NCBI GenBank assembly: GCA_021324305.1
Contig: JAJPJI010000033.1
Coordinates: forward strand, 107,478 to 171,477
Source: Gammaproteobacteria bacterium
Lineage (GTDB): Bacteria > Pseudomonadota > Gammaproteobacteria > DSM-16500
Length of the DNA stretch: 64,000 nucleotides
Direction of reading: 5' to 3'
Made by a program: the position numbers and the translations under genes. The number at the start of each line of letters is the position of its first letter. Position 1 is the stretch's first letter. The notes below the pieces were generated by a model. The model was not told where the DNA came from. It did no database searches and saw only the letters and a program-made list of their open reading frames with translations. Of this stretch, positions 54,679 to 64,000 are shown piece by piece.

Positions 54679-55491
54679 TTAATTAGGGCACAAATAATAT
54701 TGGCTGCCTGTCGCAGATCCATTTGTCAAACTGAGTATGGGATTGGTTGTGTACATTTGCGTAAATTGATGCACAAGCGGAATCGTCTCCCAATAATCCG
54801 AAATCGCGCTCGGGTTCGAATTGGAAGAGGGCAGTCTCTCCCAAACGACATAATTTCCCGTATTGCCGCTTGAGCTGCACGGCGTCACTACACCGCCAGA
54901 ATAACTAGACAGACAGTCTCCATCCAGCAATTTCAAATACACGTTCGCTTGCGATGTATCTTTCAAGAGAACAGCAACCTGGGCTTTCCAGACAACTATC
55001 GTACCGACTGGCGTCTTGCTTGTACAATTCGGGTCAAACGGTCCTGTCGTGTTGTTTCCAGCCATGCATACGTATCGGGTGCCGGAAGGAGCCTGATTAT
55101 ATTGCGCGACATAACCATTCAATCCTGGTCCTGTTGCATCAACGATGGGACTGAATGGCATTTGCGTCGTCAGGTAGCCCGTCTTTTGCAGCAGAGTGGC
55201 GATATTGATGGGAAAAGGATTGGTGGGAGAGGCGGAAGGGCTTAAACTACCGCTGCCGGATATTAACGTCTGACCCGAGCCTGTCTGTCCATAACAATTT
55301 GTCCGGTAATAACCTGTCATGGCCTGGAAAATCGTATCAACATTCGCTTTGACCTGTATGATATCGCCATCATGTTTATATTGCTGGTATTGCTGGATAC
55401 TTAAATAAATAATAAAAGCACCCACTGCAATGACCAGCATTGCCTCTATCAATGTCATACCTTGTTGGGTTCGCCTTTTCATCAAGCTCAC
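54679..55491 (-). CDS. type IV prepilin, PilS-like
   Basis: 270 residues with leader MSLMKRRTQQG and the hydrophobic helix MTLIEAMLVIAVGAFIIYLSIQQYQQY (Glu+5 present). Mature protein is about 259 residues with cysteines, including a near-terminal YYLCPN that may form a pilin disulfide loop. The size fits R64 PilS-type pilins. It is followed at 13 bp by the second prepilin gene; which is the major subunit cannot be decided. Confidence 0.85.
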   Translation of the reverse strand: MSLMKRRTQQGMTLIEAMLVIAVGAFIIYLSIQQYQQYKHDGDIIQVKANVDTIFQAMTGYYRTNCYGQTGSGQTLISGSGSLSPSASPTNPFPINIATLLQKTGYLTTQMPFSPIVDATGPGLNGYVAQYNQAPSGTRYVCMAGNNTTGPFDPNCTSKTPVGTIVVWKAQVAVLLKDTSQANVYLKLLDGDCLSSYSGGVVTPCSSSGNTGNYVVWERLPSSNSNPSAISDYWETIPLVHQFTQMYTTNPILSLTNGSATGSQYYLCPN

Positions 55492-55506
55492 AAATATGTC
55501 CTCTGA

Positions 55507-56568
55507 TTAAGCACCCAATGACATACCTGTCAGATAGATACCCTGGATAATAAGTATGATCATGAGACCGCCAACCGCGAGAAAGGCTCCGCCAACCATT
55601 CTGGCAATAAACTTTAATGTTGCTGTGGCTTGTTCGGTACCACGTATACCCATACGAATCAGGCCATGTTCAAAGCCTTTGACTTCGGCCATTACCCGCA
55701 ATCGCATCAGGTCGCTGTCATCCACCAGACCTGTGGCGAGTACATCCGCGATATTCGTTTTACCCATACTGAGTAAGTGCTCCATTTTTGCAAGATGGGA
55801 AAGCAAATATGGATTTGCCTGATATTGCATGACCTTGATTGCCGATTTGAACACCACACCATTGGCGACAAGCAAGCCTAATGTTTCCAGCATTCTCGCG
55901 GCCACCAGCTTTCGATAGAAGGAAAACGGGGGAAATTTGTCCAGGGAGGATCTAAATTCACCGGTGTAGTTTGAGAACAGACGCTTGAATACGATTGCTA
56001 TGACAATGACGCCCAGTATGACACTCCACCACCATCGTTCAATCAGATGCGCAACAGCGACAAGCCTGAGTCCGGCAGACGGCCACTGGTCCATGGGTTT
56101 GATCATTTTGAATTGAACAAACACTGAATTGTTGAGATACATAATCACCACGCAAGCGATGACAATTACCAGCAGGGGATAAGAGACTGCACCCACAAAT
56201 GCGCCGATCGCAATACCTTGTTGTGACAGCATGTTGATGGCTGACTTGATTGTCTGGGCAAGCGCACCGCCAGATTCACCGACACGTACAATTTCCACGA
56301 CATTCATTGAAAACCATTCCCGCATTCCGTCAGCAAGCGGTTGGCCTTCAGCTATTTTTTGCGAAAGGGAGAGGGCAACTTCACGCGTGAGCCCTTTTGT
56401 TACCTGGCTCATCATTTCAACAGCCCGGTTTGCAGGGATACCATCATTTATCAACAAATAAAGATCTTCAAGAAAGGCAAGTTGTTTCTTTGTGCCAAAC
56501 TGCCAGTGCTTGTAGGCTAGATTTGCTTTCCCTAAATAATCGTTTAACGCATTGACTGATAATTCCAT
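55507..56568 (-). CDS. pilR: type IVb pilus inner-membrane platform protein PilR
   Basis: 353 residues of GspF/PilC type: two T2SSF domains (residues ~30-150 with NDGIPANRAVEMMSQVTKGL and SVNALNDYL start; ~225-350 with MLETLGLLVANGVVF) and three membrane stretches (FVGAVSYPLLVIVIACVVIMYL, SVILGVIVIAIVF, FLAVGGLMIILIIQGIYL). It lies 11 bp after pilQ. Confidence 0.9.
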   Translation of the reverse strand: MELSVNALNDYLGKANLAYKHWQFGTKKQLAFLEDLYLLINDGIPANRAVEMMSQVTKGLTREVALSLSQKIAEGQPLADGMREWFSMNVVEIVRVGESGGALAQTIKSAINMLSQQGIAIGAFVGAVSYPLLVIVIACVVIMYLNNSVFVQFKMIKPMDQWPSAGLRLVAVAHLIERWWWSVILGVIVIAIVFKRLFSNYTGEFRSSLDKFPPFSFYRKLVAARMLETLGLLVANGVVFKSAIKVMQYQANPYLLSHLAKMEHLLSMGKTNIADVLATGLVDDSDLMRLRVMAEVKGFEHGLIRMGIRGTEQATATLKFIARMVGGAFLAVGGLMIILIIQGIYLTGMSLGA

Positions 56569-56579
56569 GATAGTCTTCT

Positions 56580-58181
56580 CTAAGTGTACTTAAATGTCCT
56601 TGACTGCGTTGATGGATTAATTGGACCGACTACTTTTTCTGCATCAAATGGATCACATAAGCCGGATTGTATCAAATCGATGGCTCGATCCCTAAAATCC
56701 ATCCATCCATTTTCCTTCAAATATTTCTCCCAGTTTAGAGTATCGCATTTTTGTATGAATTGCCTACCATCTTCATCAACCCAGATCACCTCTGCAACGA
56801 CAATACGTCCGCCGACTCCCGAACGATTGCATTTGGCGCAGCCATTTCCGCGCGCTTTGGCCCGATCCAGAATTTCTTTTCCCAGCACCGATTCCCAATC
56901 CGGGATGAATGGTTGATGCTTTTCTGAGGTACGCAGCGGAACAGCACAGCCATCGCAAACTTTTGCTATCAGACGTTGACACATCAGACAGCGTAAAACA
57001 CTGCTATCACTTAACAGAACGGGTGAAATGCCCATATCAACAAGTCGCGTTACAATCGCGGTTGCTCTGTTTGTATGTAGTGTCGTCAGCACCAAGTGAC
57101 CGGTGATGGAGGCTCTTACCATGACATGTGCGGTATCTTCATCGCGCATTTCACCAAGGATGATGACATCCGGGTCCATACGCAAGGCAGCGCGGCCCAT
57201 GCTCGCGAAGCTGCGGTCTTCCTTTTCTGTATTTACAGGAACCTGTGTCGCTTCCTCGACAACTTTTTCCACCGGGTCTTCGATTGAATATAATTTTTGC
57301 GTCGTTTCCACCATTTCCATGCAGCTCGCCAACGTGGTTGTTTTACCAGATCCCGTCGGTCCAGCTACGATAATGGCGCCAAACGGCAGTTTCATTGCCA
57401 TTTTGATGATATCGATTTGTTTTTGTGTATAACCTAATTGATCAAGCGCCTTGGTCCGCTCTTCACCGGTTGCCAAAATACGCATGACCATATCAAAACC
57501 GCCATGTGCCGGAACACTGGCCAGACGCAAGCGGATATCCTTGCCTTGCATTTTAAGCGGCATGGATGCGTCTTGCGGTACAAGAGGGTTAAAGTGCGAC
57601 GTGGCGTGGTCTGTTTCCTTATTAAATGCAACTGATGCGATTTCCCTGCCCAGCTTTTCAGACCACTCCGCATACACTCGCAATTCGCCATGCTGGCGCA
57701 TGCGTATTTTAGTGTAGGTTTGGCGTACCTGAATATGGATATCACTCACATTCTGTCTGACTGCTTCAAACACTAATTCGCGTAAATGCCGCTGTTGATC
57801 ACTAAATGAAACGTTGGTTTCACCCTTATGCTTCTTCGAATCCTCTTCTTCTTCGCCGCTAGCAAGCAGCAGGGCGATCAACGATTCCGTTGCGGCATAC
57901 ACTTGTCCTGGATGTATGCCTTTACTAAGCAGAAGGGATTTACAATTTTGTACGGTACGGGAGGTGGGTTCTGCAGACAGGATAGTGGCGCTTTTCAATA
58001 CGACAATATTTGCCTGTTCTTTACACCAGGAAAACATTTCTTCCATCACTTTATCTTTTGCGTCTATATCGGCGGGTGTCGTTATAATTTTTGTTTTTGT
58101 CGCTGTTGCGTATTGTTCACGTAATGATTGTAAAGCATTCTGAACCTGTTCATCTTTTGGTGGTAAAGTTACTTCAGCCAT
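56580..58181 (-). CDS. pilQ: type IVb pilus assembly ATPase PilQ
   Basis: 533-residue GspE/PilB-family ATPase. Walker A is GPTGSGKTT (274-282), the Asp box is ILGEMRDEDTA, the His box is LVLTTLHTNRA. Zinc-type cysteine pairs (CLMCQRL, CDGC, CAKC) are in the C-terminal part. It powers pilus extension from the cytoplasmic face. It is first in the pilus operon, with GAGG just before the start. The upstream region of 492 bp probably holds the operon promoter. Confidence 0.93.
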   Translation of the reverse strand: MAEVTLPPKDEQVQNALQSLREQYATATKTKIITTPADIDAKDKVMEEMFSWCKEQANIVVLKSATILSAEPTSRTVQNCKSLLLSKGIHPGQVYAATESLIALLLASGEEEEDSKKHKGETNVSFSDQQRHLRELVFEAVRQNVSDIHIQVRQTYTKIRMRQHGELRVYAEWSEKLGREIASVAFNKETDHATSHFNPLVPQDASMPLKMQGKDIRLRLASVPAHGGFDMVMRILATGEERTKALDQLGYTQKQIDIIKMAMKLPFGAIIVAGPTGSGKTTTLASCMEMVETTQKLYSIEDPVEKVVEEATQVPVNTEKEDRSFASMGRAALRMDPDVIILGEMRDEDTAHVMVRASITGHLVLTTLHTNRATAIVTRLVDMGISPVLLSDSSVLRCLMCQRLIAKVCDGCAVPLRTSEKHQPFIPDWESVLGKEILDRAKARGNGCAKCNRSGVGGRIVVAEVIWVDEDGRQFIQKCDTLNWEKYLKENGWMDFRDRAIDLIQSGLCDPFDAEKVVGPINPSTQSRTFKYT

Positions 58182-58673
58182 ACCAACCTCGCATCGTCTG
58201 GAATTGGAAATTAAAAAAACAATTTTAAAACCTCTTTAATTATTATAGATGCTTTTAAACGAGATAGCTGAAAATACTAACCATCAATCCAATGACTTTT
58301 CAATAAATAAAAATATTGTTATTAAATAATGACTTAATAAGCCGTGCAATTGGTGTATTACCCGACAATGTACTACAACGATATGTATAATTTCAGACAA
58401 GGCATGGCCAGCTATTCGCTGACGCAGCTGTTATGGCATTCGATACAAGCAAGAAGGTCTTGATTTATTAACTTCATCTGACAACAAGCGTCAGATTGGA
58501 TGTTAAATGAGCATGCACATCTTTATGTTTATGCTTCATTGTTGGCTCGAGATCAGGGACAGTATTCCTTCCAGACAACACAGCATACTCTGTCCGGATA
58601 CGTCACTGACCACGAGCCATCATTCATCTATGGATTACCCAATCTATGCAGTGATGACAAATCGTCAGGGTCA
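58182..58673. other. 492-bp gyrB-pilQ intergenic region
   Basis: It separates gyrB from the pilus operon, both on the minus strand. No convincing gene; a compound inverted repeat is at 58468-58506. The pilQ-proximal ~150 bp are very AT-rich and are the likely site of its promoter. Confidence 0.45.
58468..58506. repeat. compound inverted repeat upstream of the pilus operon
   Basis: TTAAC (58468-58472) pairs with GTTAA (58502-58506), and ATCTGAC (58476-58482) with GTCAGAT (58490-58496) around a 7-base loop. No T-tract on the minus strand, so it may be an operator or RNA processing site rather than the gyrB terminator. Confidence 0.4.
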
Positions 58674-61097
<2,424 letters not shown>

Positions 61098-61103
61098 TCA
61101 CTC

Positions 61104-62231
61104 CTAAGAATTTATGACGGCATATTTTGAGTCAGTTGATATCTCAACAATACATCCATGTTCCACGTGAAACACTTTAACAGGCATACTGGATCCATCC
61201 CCAATTAAATCGCATATTGTTTCGCTTTCAATTGCTGTGATAAAAATCTGAGTTTGCTGCTTCAATAATAAAGCTATCAATTTTTGTCGGCTCAACAAAT
61301 CCAATTCAGCAGGCAAATCATCTACAAGGTAAATTAATCCTTTGTTTGCATGCATGGACAACAACTTTCCCTGGGCAAGTATCATAGCACATATAAGGAG
61401 TTTTTGCTGTCCTCTTGATAAAAAATGCTTCACTGGATGCGCTCCGATTGTGATATGCAAATCTGCCCGATGCGGACCATATTGTGTGAAGCCGGCACGG
61501 ATTTCCTCAAGAAACGACGATGCCAGGACTGCGGCATAATCCTGGCTTTCATCCCACCCTGGCTGATAGATTATTTTCAGGTTATCGACTCCCAGCAACT
61601 CCTTTGCAAGATCAGATACTAAAGGAGCCAACGCCTCCACATACTCACGCCGCAGTTGATCTAATTCTAATCCATGCTTGACTAGTTCATCAGTCCAGAC
61701 ATCCAGCTCTTTTTTTGACAACCGGTCGCGTAGCACTGCGTTTCTTTGCTTTAAAACCCGCTCGAATTGGCGCCAACAAGTTAAAAAGTTCTCATACTGA
61801 TAGAACAGACCCCAATCCAGATACTTTCTGCGAAAATTTGGGCCGGATTCAAAGATATTATGTGATTGTGAATTGATTAACCTGATGGGCAGATAGGAAG
61901 CTAATTCTGTAATACTGGAGACATCCCGCTCTGCTATGCGTAACCGCGTTGACCCTTGCATATCTCGCTCGACCCCAACTGGAATATACCGATCTGAATC
62001 GCTAACTAATTGAGAAAAAATGGAAAATTTATCAGTGTTTTGCTTGATCAAGCGCGAAGCTGTAGAGCTGCGAAACGACCGTCCAAGACCAAGATAGTAG
62101 ATGACTTCAAGCAGGCTGGTTTTCCCGCTCCCATTATTGCCGCAAATAATATTGACCCCGATAGAGGCGGGAAGCAGCTCAGCCAGCGCCAGATTTCGAA
62201 AATTTGTGACACGCAACGCTGTAATTGTCAT
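61104..62231 (-). CDS. recF: DNA replication and repair protein RecF
   Basis: 375 residues from the ATG at 62231; the open frame continues to 62399, but the extra 56 residues are not RecF-like. Motifs: LRVTNFRNLALAEL, Walker A GNNGSGKTSLLEVIYYLGLGRSF, the signature FLSRGQQKLLICAMILAQG and Walker B IYLVDDLPAELD. It loads RecA at gaps. The C-terminal coding sequence contains a perfect parS site (VFHVEHG codons). Confidence 0.95.
   Translation of the reverse strand: MTITALRVTNFRNLALAELLPASIGVNIICGNNGSGKTSLLEVIYYLGLGRSFRSSTASRLIKQNTDKFSIFSQLVSDSDRYIPVGVERDMQGSTRLRIAERDVSSITELASYLPIRLINSQSHNIFESGPNFRRKYLDWGLFYQYENFLTCWRQFERVLKQRNAVLRDRLSKKELDVWTDELVKHGLELDQLRREYVEALAPLVSDLAKELLGVDNLKIIYQPGWDESQDYAAVLASSFLEEIRAGFTQYGPHRADLHITIGAHPVKHFLSRGQQKLLICAMILAQGKLLSMHANKGLIYLVDDLPAELDLLSRQKLIALLLKQQTQIFITAIESETICDLIGDGSSMPVKVFHVEHGCIVEISTDSKYAVINS
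61159..61174. promoter_or_regulatory. chromosomal parS site (ParB/Spo0J binding)
   Basis: TGTTCCACGTGAAACA is a perfect match to the bacterial parS consensus TGTTNCACGTGAAACA. It lies in the recF 3' coding region. ParB bound here, with ParA (encoded at 20531), would segregate the origin region. It is the only exact copy seen in the window. Confidence 0.9.
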
Positions 62232-62702
62232 ATATTGCTCAAAATTTATATCGTTCGCCTGGCATTCGCTATTCTGCAGCATGCCGATCAAACAGATCGC
62301 CATGCCTCCCTTGCTATGCTCGGCGTCACTCGTGATGACGAATTCAGATAAGTCTCTGCAGGATGCTGACAATCTGTGCAGTGTCCAGACTGCGGCCATC
62401 AGGAGGATAGGACAGTCCGGACATCATATGTGGATTGCCACACCAGCGGTGATACTCCGGCAAGCCCTAAACCGGTGGTCGCTTTGGGATGACAGCTTTG
62501 GACGAAGCCCAGAAAAAAACATTCCTGAATAAAAGCTCCTGAGAATAAGCCCAGACATTTGTCATCCCTGCTTGCCATATTGCAAACCAGGCACACCTCT
62601 CCTGTCTGTCACCGCATTTTTATAAACAGTGCTGTCTTCAATCATCTAGCCTAATGATAAGCCAATGATTTAACACGTAATAATTCGTTGCAATGATCTG
62701 AT
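62232..62702. other. 471-bp insertion between dnaN and recF
   Basis: dnaN and recF are normally only a few bases apart. Here the gap contains fragments resembling decayed palindromes (GTCATCCC, GTCATCACGAGTGAC) and spurious short frames, including one of 65 codons (62399-62596). No functional gene or intact repeat unit is supported; it may be a relic of a repetitive element or hold a recF-gyrB promoter. Confidence 0.5.
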
Positions 62703-63806
62703 CTATAGCCGCATGGGCATGACCACATAGATACTGTGATCACTTTCTGCTGGTTCAATTAATACCCCATCATTCGGACTCGTGAAAACACAGCGAATCA
62801 TTTTGGTAGTAATCGCTGAAACAACATCCAGCAAATAAGCGACATTAAAGCCGATTTCCATGCTGTTGCCCGTATACTCGAGCGCAAGCGCTTCTTCAGC
62901 CTGCTCCTGATCGGAATTATTTGCGGTAATTCGCAGCTTGCTAGGTTCCAGCTGGAAACGCACACCCCGGAATTTTTCATTAGAAAGGATAGATGCCCTG
63001 GTCAACGCTTGCTTGATAACTTCGCGATCCCCCATAGCAATGGTAGAACCTTTAGGAATAAGCCGGTTATAGTCTGGGTACTGTGCATTTATTAGCTTTG
63101 AAGTGAAAATATAGTCAGATGTGACAATGCGAAAACGTCCATCGCCAATAAGAATAGTGACATCATTATCATTATCGCTGCCCAACAAGCGTATGAGTTC
63201 CAATACACTCTTGCGCGGCAAAATTACCTTTGCTTCAATACTGCCGATATTCTCATCTTGCAGGGTAGCCAAAGCCAGACGGTGCCCGTCAGCAGCAACA
63301 CATTTGATGGATTGCTGACTGATATCAAGAAATGCGCCATTTAAATAGTGACGAACATCCTGTTGTCCCATAGCAAAATAAGTCTTGGTCAATAAATTCT
63401 TGAGATGGCTTTGCTTGATCGCAAATTGCGCGGGATAATCGCTATCTTCCAGATTAGGAAAATCCTGGGCGGGCAGGGTGTTCAGCATAAAGCAGCTTTC
63501 GCCGGCACGGACGACAAGATAACTCTTTTCCAGGGACAGGCGCAGTGAACTGCCTTCCGGCAAGGTCCTGCAAATATCAAACAATTTGCGTGCTGAAACG
63601 GTGGTAGCGCCATCAGCTGTTTGCGCCTCAATTCTGACAAAACCGACCAGTTCAATCTCAAGATCCGTACCTGTAAGTAGCAGGTTGCCGTCTTTGATAG
63701 TGAGCAGCACATTGGAAAGAATCGGGAGGGTCTGTTTTTTTTCAACAACACCACTGACTGCCTGCAGCGGTTTTAAAAGTGCTTCGCGTTGAACAACGAT
63801 ATCCAT
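62703..63806 (-). CDS. dnaN: DNA polymerase III sliding clamp (beta subunit)
   Basis: 367 residues from the ATG at 63806, preceded by GGGGGATC. The N-terminus MDIVVQREALLKPLQAVSGVVEKKQTLPILSNVLL, the middle YLNGAFLDI and VAADGHRLA motifs and the C-terminal IEPAESDHSIYVVMPMRL are typical of the clamp. It is 17 bp after the dnaA stop codon. Confidence 0.98.
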   Translation of the reverse strand: MDIVVQREALLKPLQAVSGVVEKKQTLPILSNVLLTIKDGNLLLTGTDLEIELVGFVRIEAQTADGATTVSARKLFDICRTLPEGSSLRLSLEKSYLVVRAGESCFMLNTLPAQDFPNLEDSDYPAQFAIKQSHLKNLLTKTYFAMGQQDVRHYLNGAFLDISQQSIKCVAADGHRLALATLQDENIGSIEAKVILPRKSVLELIRLLGSDNDNDVTILIGDGRFRIVTSDYIFTSKLINAQYPDYNRLIPKGSTIAMGDREVIKQALTRASILSNEKFRGVRFQLEPSKLRITANNSDQEQAEEALALEYTGNSMEIGFNVAYLLDVVSAITTKMIRCVFTSPNDGVLIEPAESDHSIYVVMPMRL

Positions 63807-63823
63807 GACAAGATCCCCCAATT

Positions 63824-64000
63824 CTAAGTAGTTAATATTCTCAGCAGGTTTGTGTAATCTTCCTCAATATCCGCATCAGATTGTCTAAGTTCCGATATCA
63901 TACGGCAAGCGTGCAGGACTGTGGTATGGTCTCTGCCCCCAAATGCATCGCCTATCTCTGGCAGGCTATGGTTGGTTAACTCCTTGGCCAGCGCCATAGC
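63824..64000 (-). CDS. dnaA: chromosomal replication initiator DnaA (C-terminal fragment, runs off window)
   Basis: The last 58 residues of DnaA domain IV are visible: [31 protein letters not shown], the helix-turn-helix that reads DnaA boxes, then [26 protein letters not shown] and a TAG stop at 63824-63826. The order dnaA-dnaN-recF-gyrB is the standard origin cluster. Confidence 0.96.
   Translation of the reverse strand, partial: AMALAKELTNHSLPEIGDAFGGRDHTTVLHACRMISELRQSDADIEEDYTNLLRILTT

Noticed and set aside
62232..62399. 56-residue N-terminal extension of RecF
   Set aside because: RecF proteins begin at the LRVTNFRNL block; the extra residues are of non-coding character.

Overview
The window is a chromosomal segment of a gammaproteobacterium, most likely from the Legionellales and close to Coxiellaceae. 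That placement is inferred from protein style, gene order (trxA/rho, ygfB-pepP-ubiH, rsmG-parA, dnaA-dnaN-recF-gyrB), moderate GC content and the R64-type pilus; no database search was possible. The right edge enters the C-terminus of dnaA, so the replication origin is probably just outside. A perfect chromosomal parS 16-mer lies inside recF.

Region by region: (1) 0-10.9 kb, mostly minus strand: a tyrosine/glycine-rich secreted peptide, an EVE-domain protein, rho, trxA, an Atg22-like transporter, a three-domain acyl-carrier/acyl-AMP ligase/PlsC fusion, ubiH, pepP and ygfB. (2) 11.3-17.5 kb: folA, apaH, rsmA, a Sel1-repeat lipoprotein, a nicotinate phosphoribosyltransferase, an aldo/keto reductase and an FAD oxidoreductase. 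(3) 17.9-22.2 kb, plus strand: mnmG, rsmG, parA, queF; no parB follows parA. (4) 22.3-34.2 kb, an accessory island: three small exported proteins, then three paralogous ~520-residue membrane proteins with C-terminal UbiA-type prenyltransferase domains, two tandem exported FAD oxidases, two paralogous exported four-cysteine proteins, an exported Pro/Ala-rich protein and a putative di-metal protein. This is the strongest candidate for an undescribed system. (5) 34.3-37.3 kb: ubiE-ubiJ-ubiB. (6) 37.3-49.5 kb: a GT-C glycosyltransferase, dacB, two small proteins, a short NAD-glutamate dehydrogenase, crcB with a DUF190 partner, 5-formyl-THF cyclo-ligase/zapA/coiled-coil gene, pgi, lptM (37 codons) and dapF. 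(7) 49.6-58.2 kb: an eight-gene type IVb pilus operon (PilQ, PilR, two prepilins, a TcpQ-domain protein, PilN, PilO, PilP). (8) 58.7-64 kb: gyrB, recF, dnaN and the end of dnaA.

How they may work together: UbiH, UbiE, UbiJ and UbiB belong to ubiquinone synthesis, and the UbiA-like island lies directly upstream of ubiEJB. In that island only the third membrane protein keeps near-complete UbiA metal-binding motifs; the other two have lost the first motif. With the exported flavoproteins, this suggests an envelope pathway that prenylates and then oxidises a lipid or aromatic substrate, or a system in which two UbiA-fold proteins have become non-catalytic partners. That is inference. No tRNA, rRNA, CRISPR array or insertion sequence was recognised.
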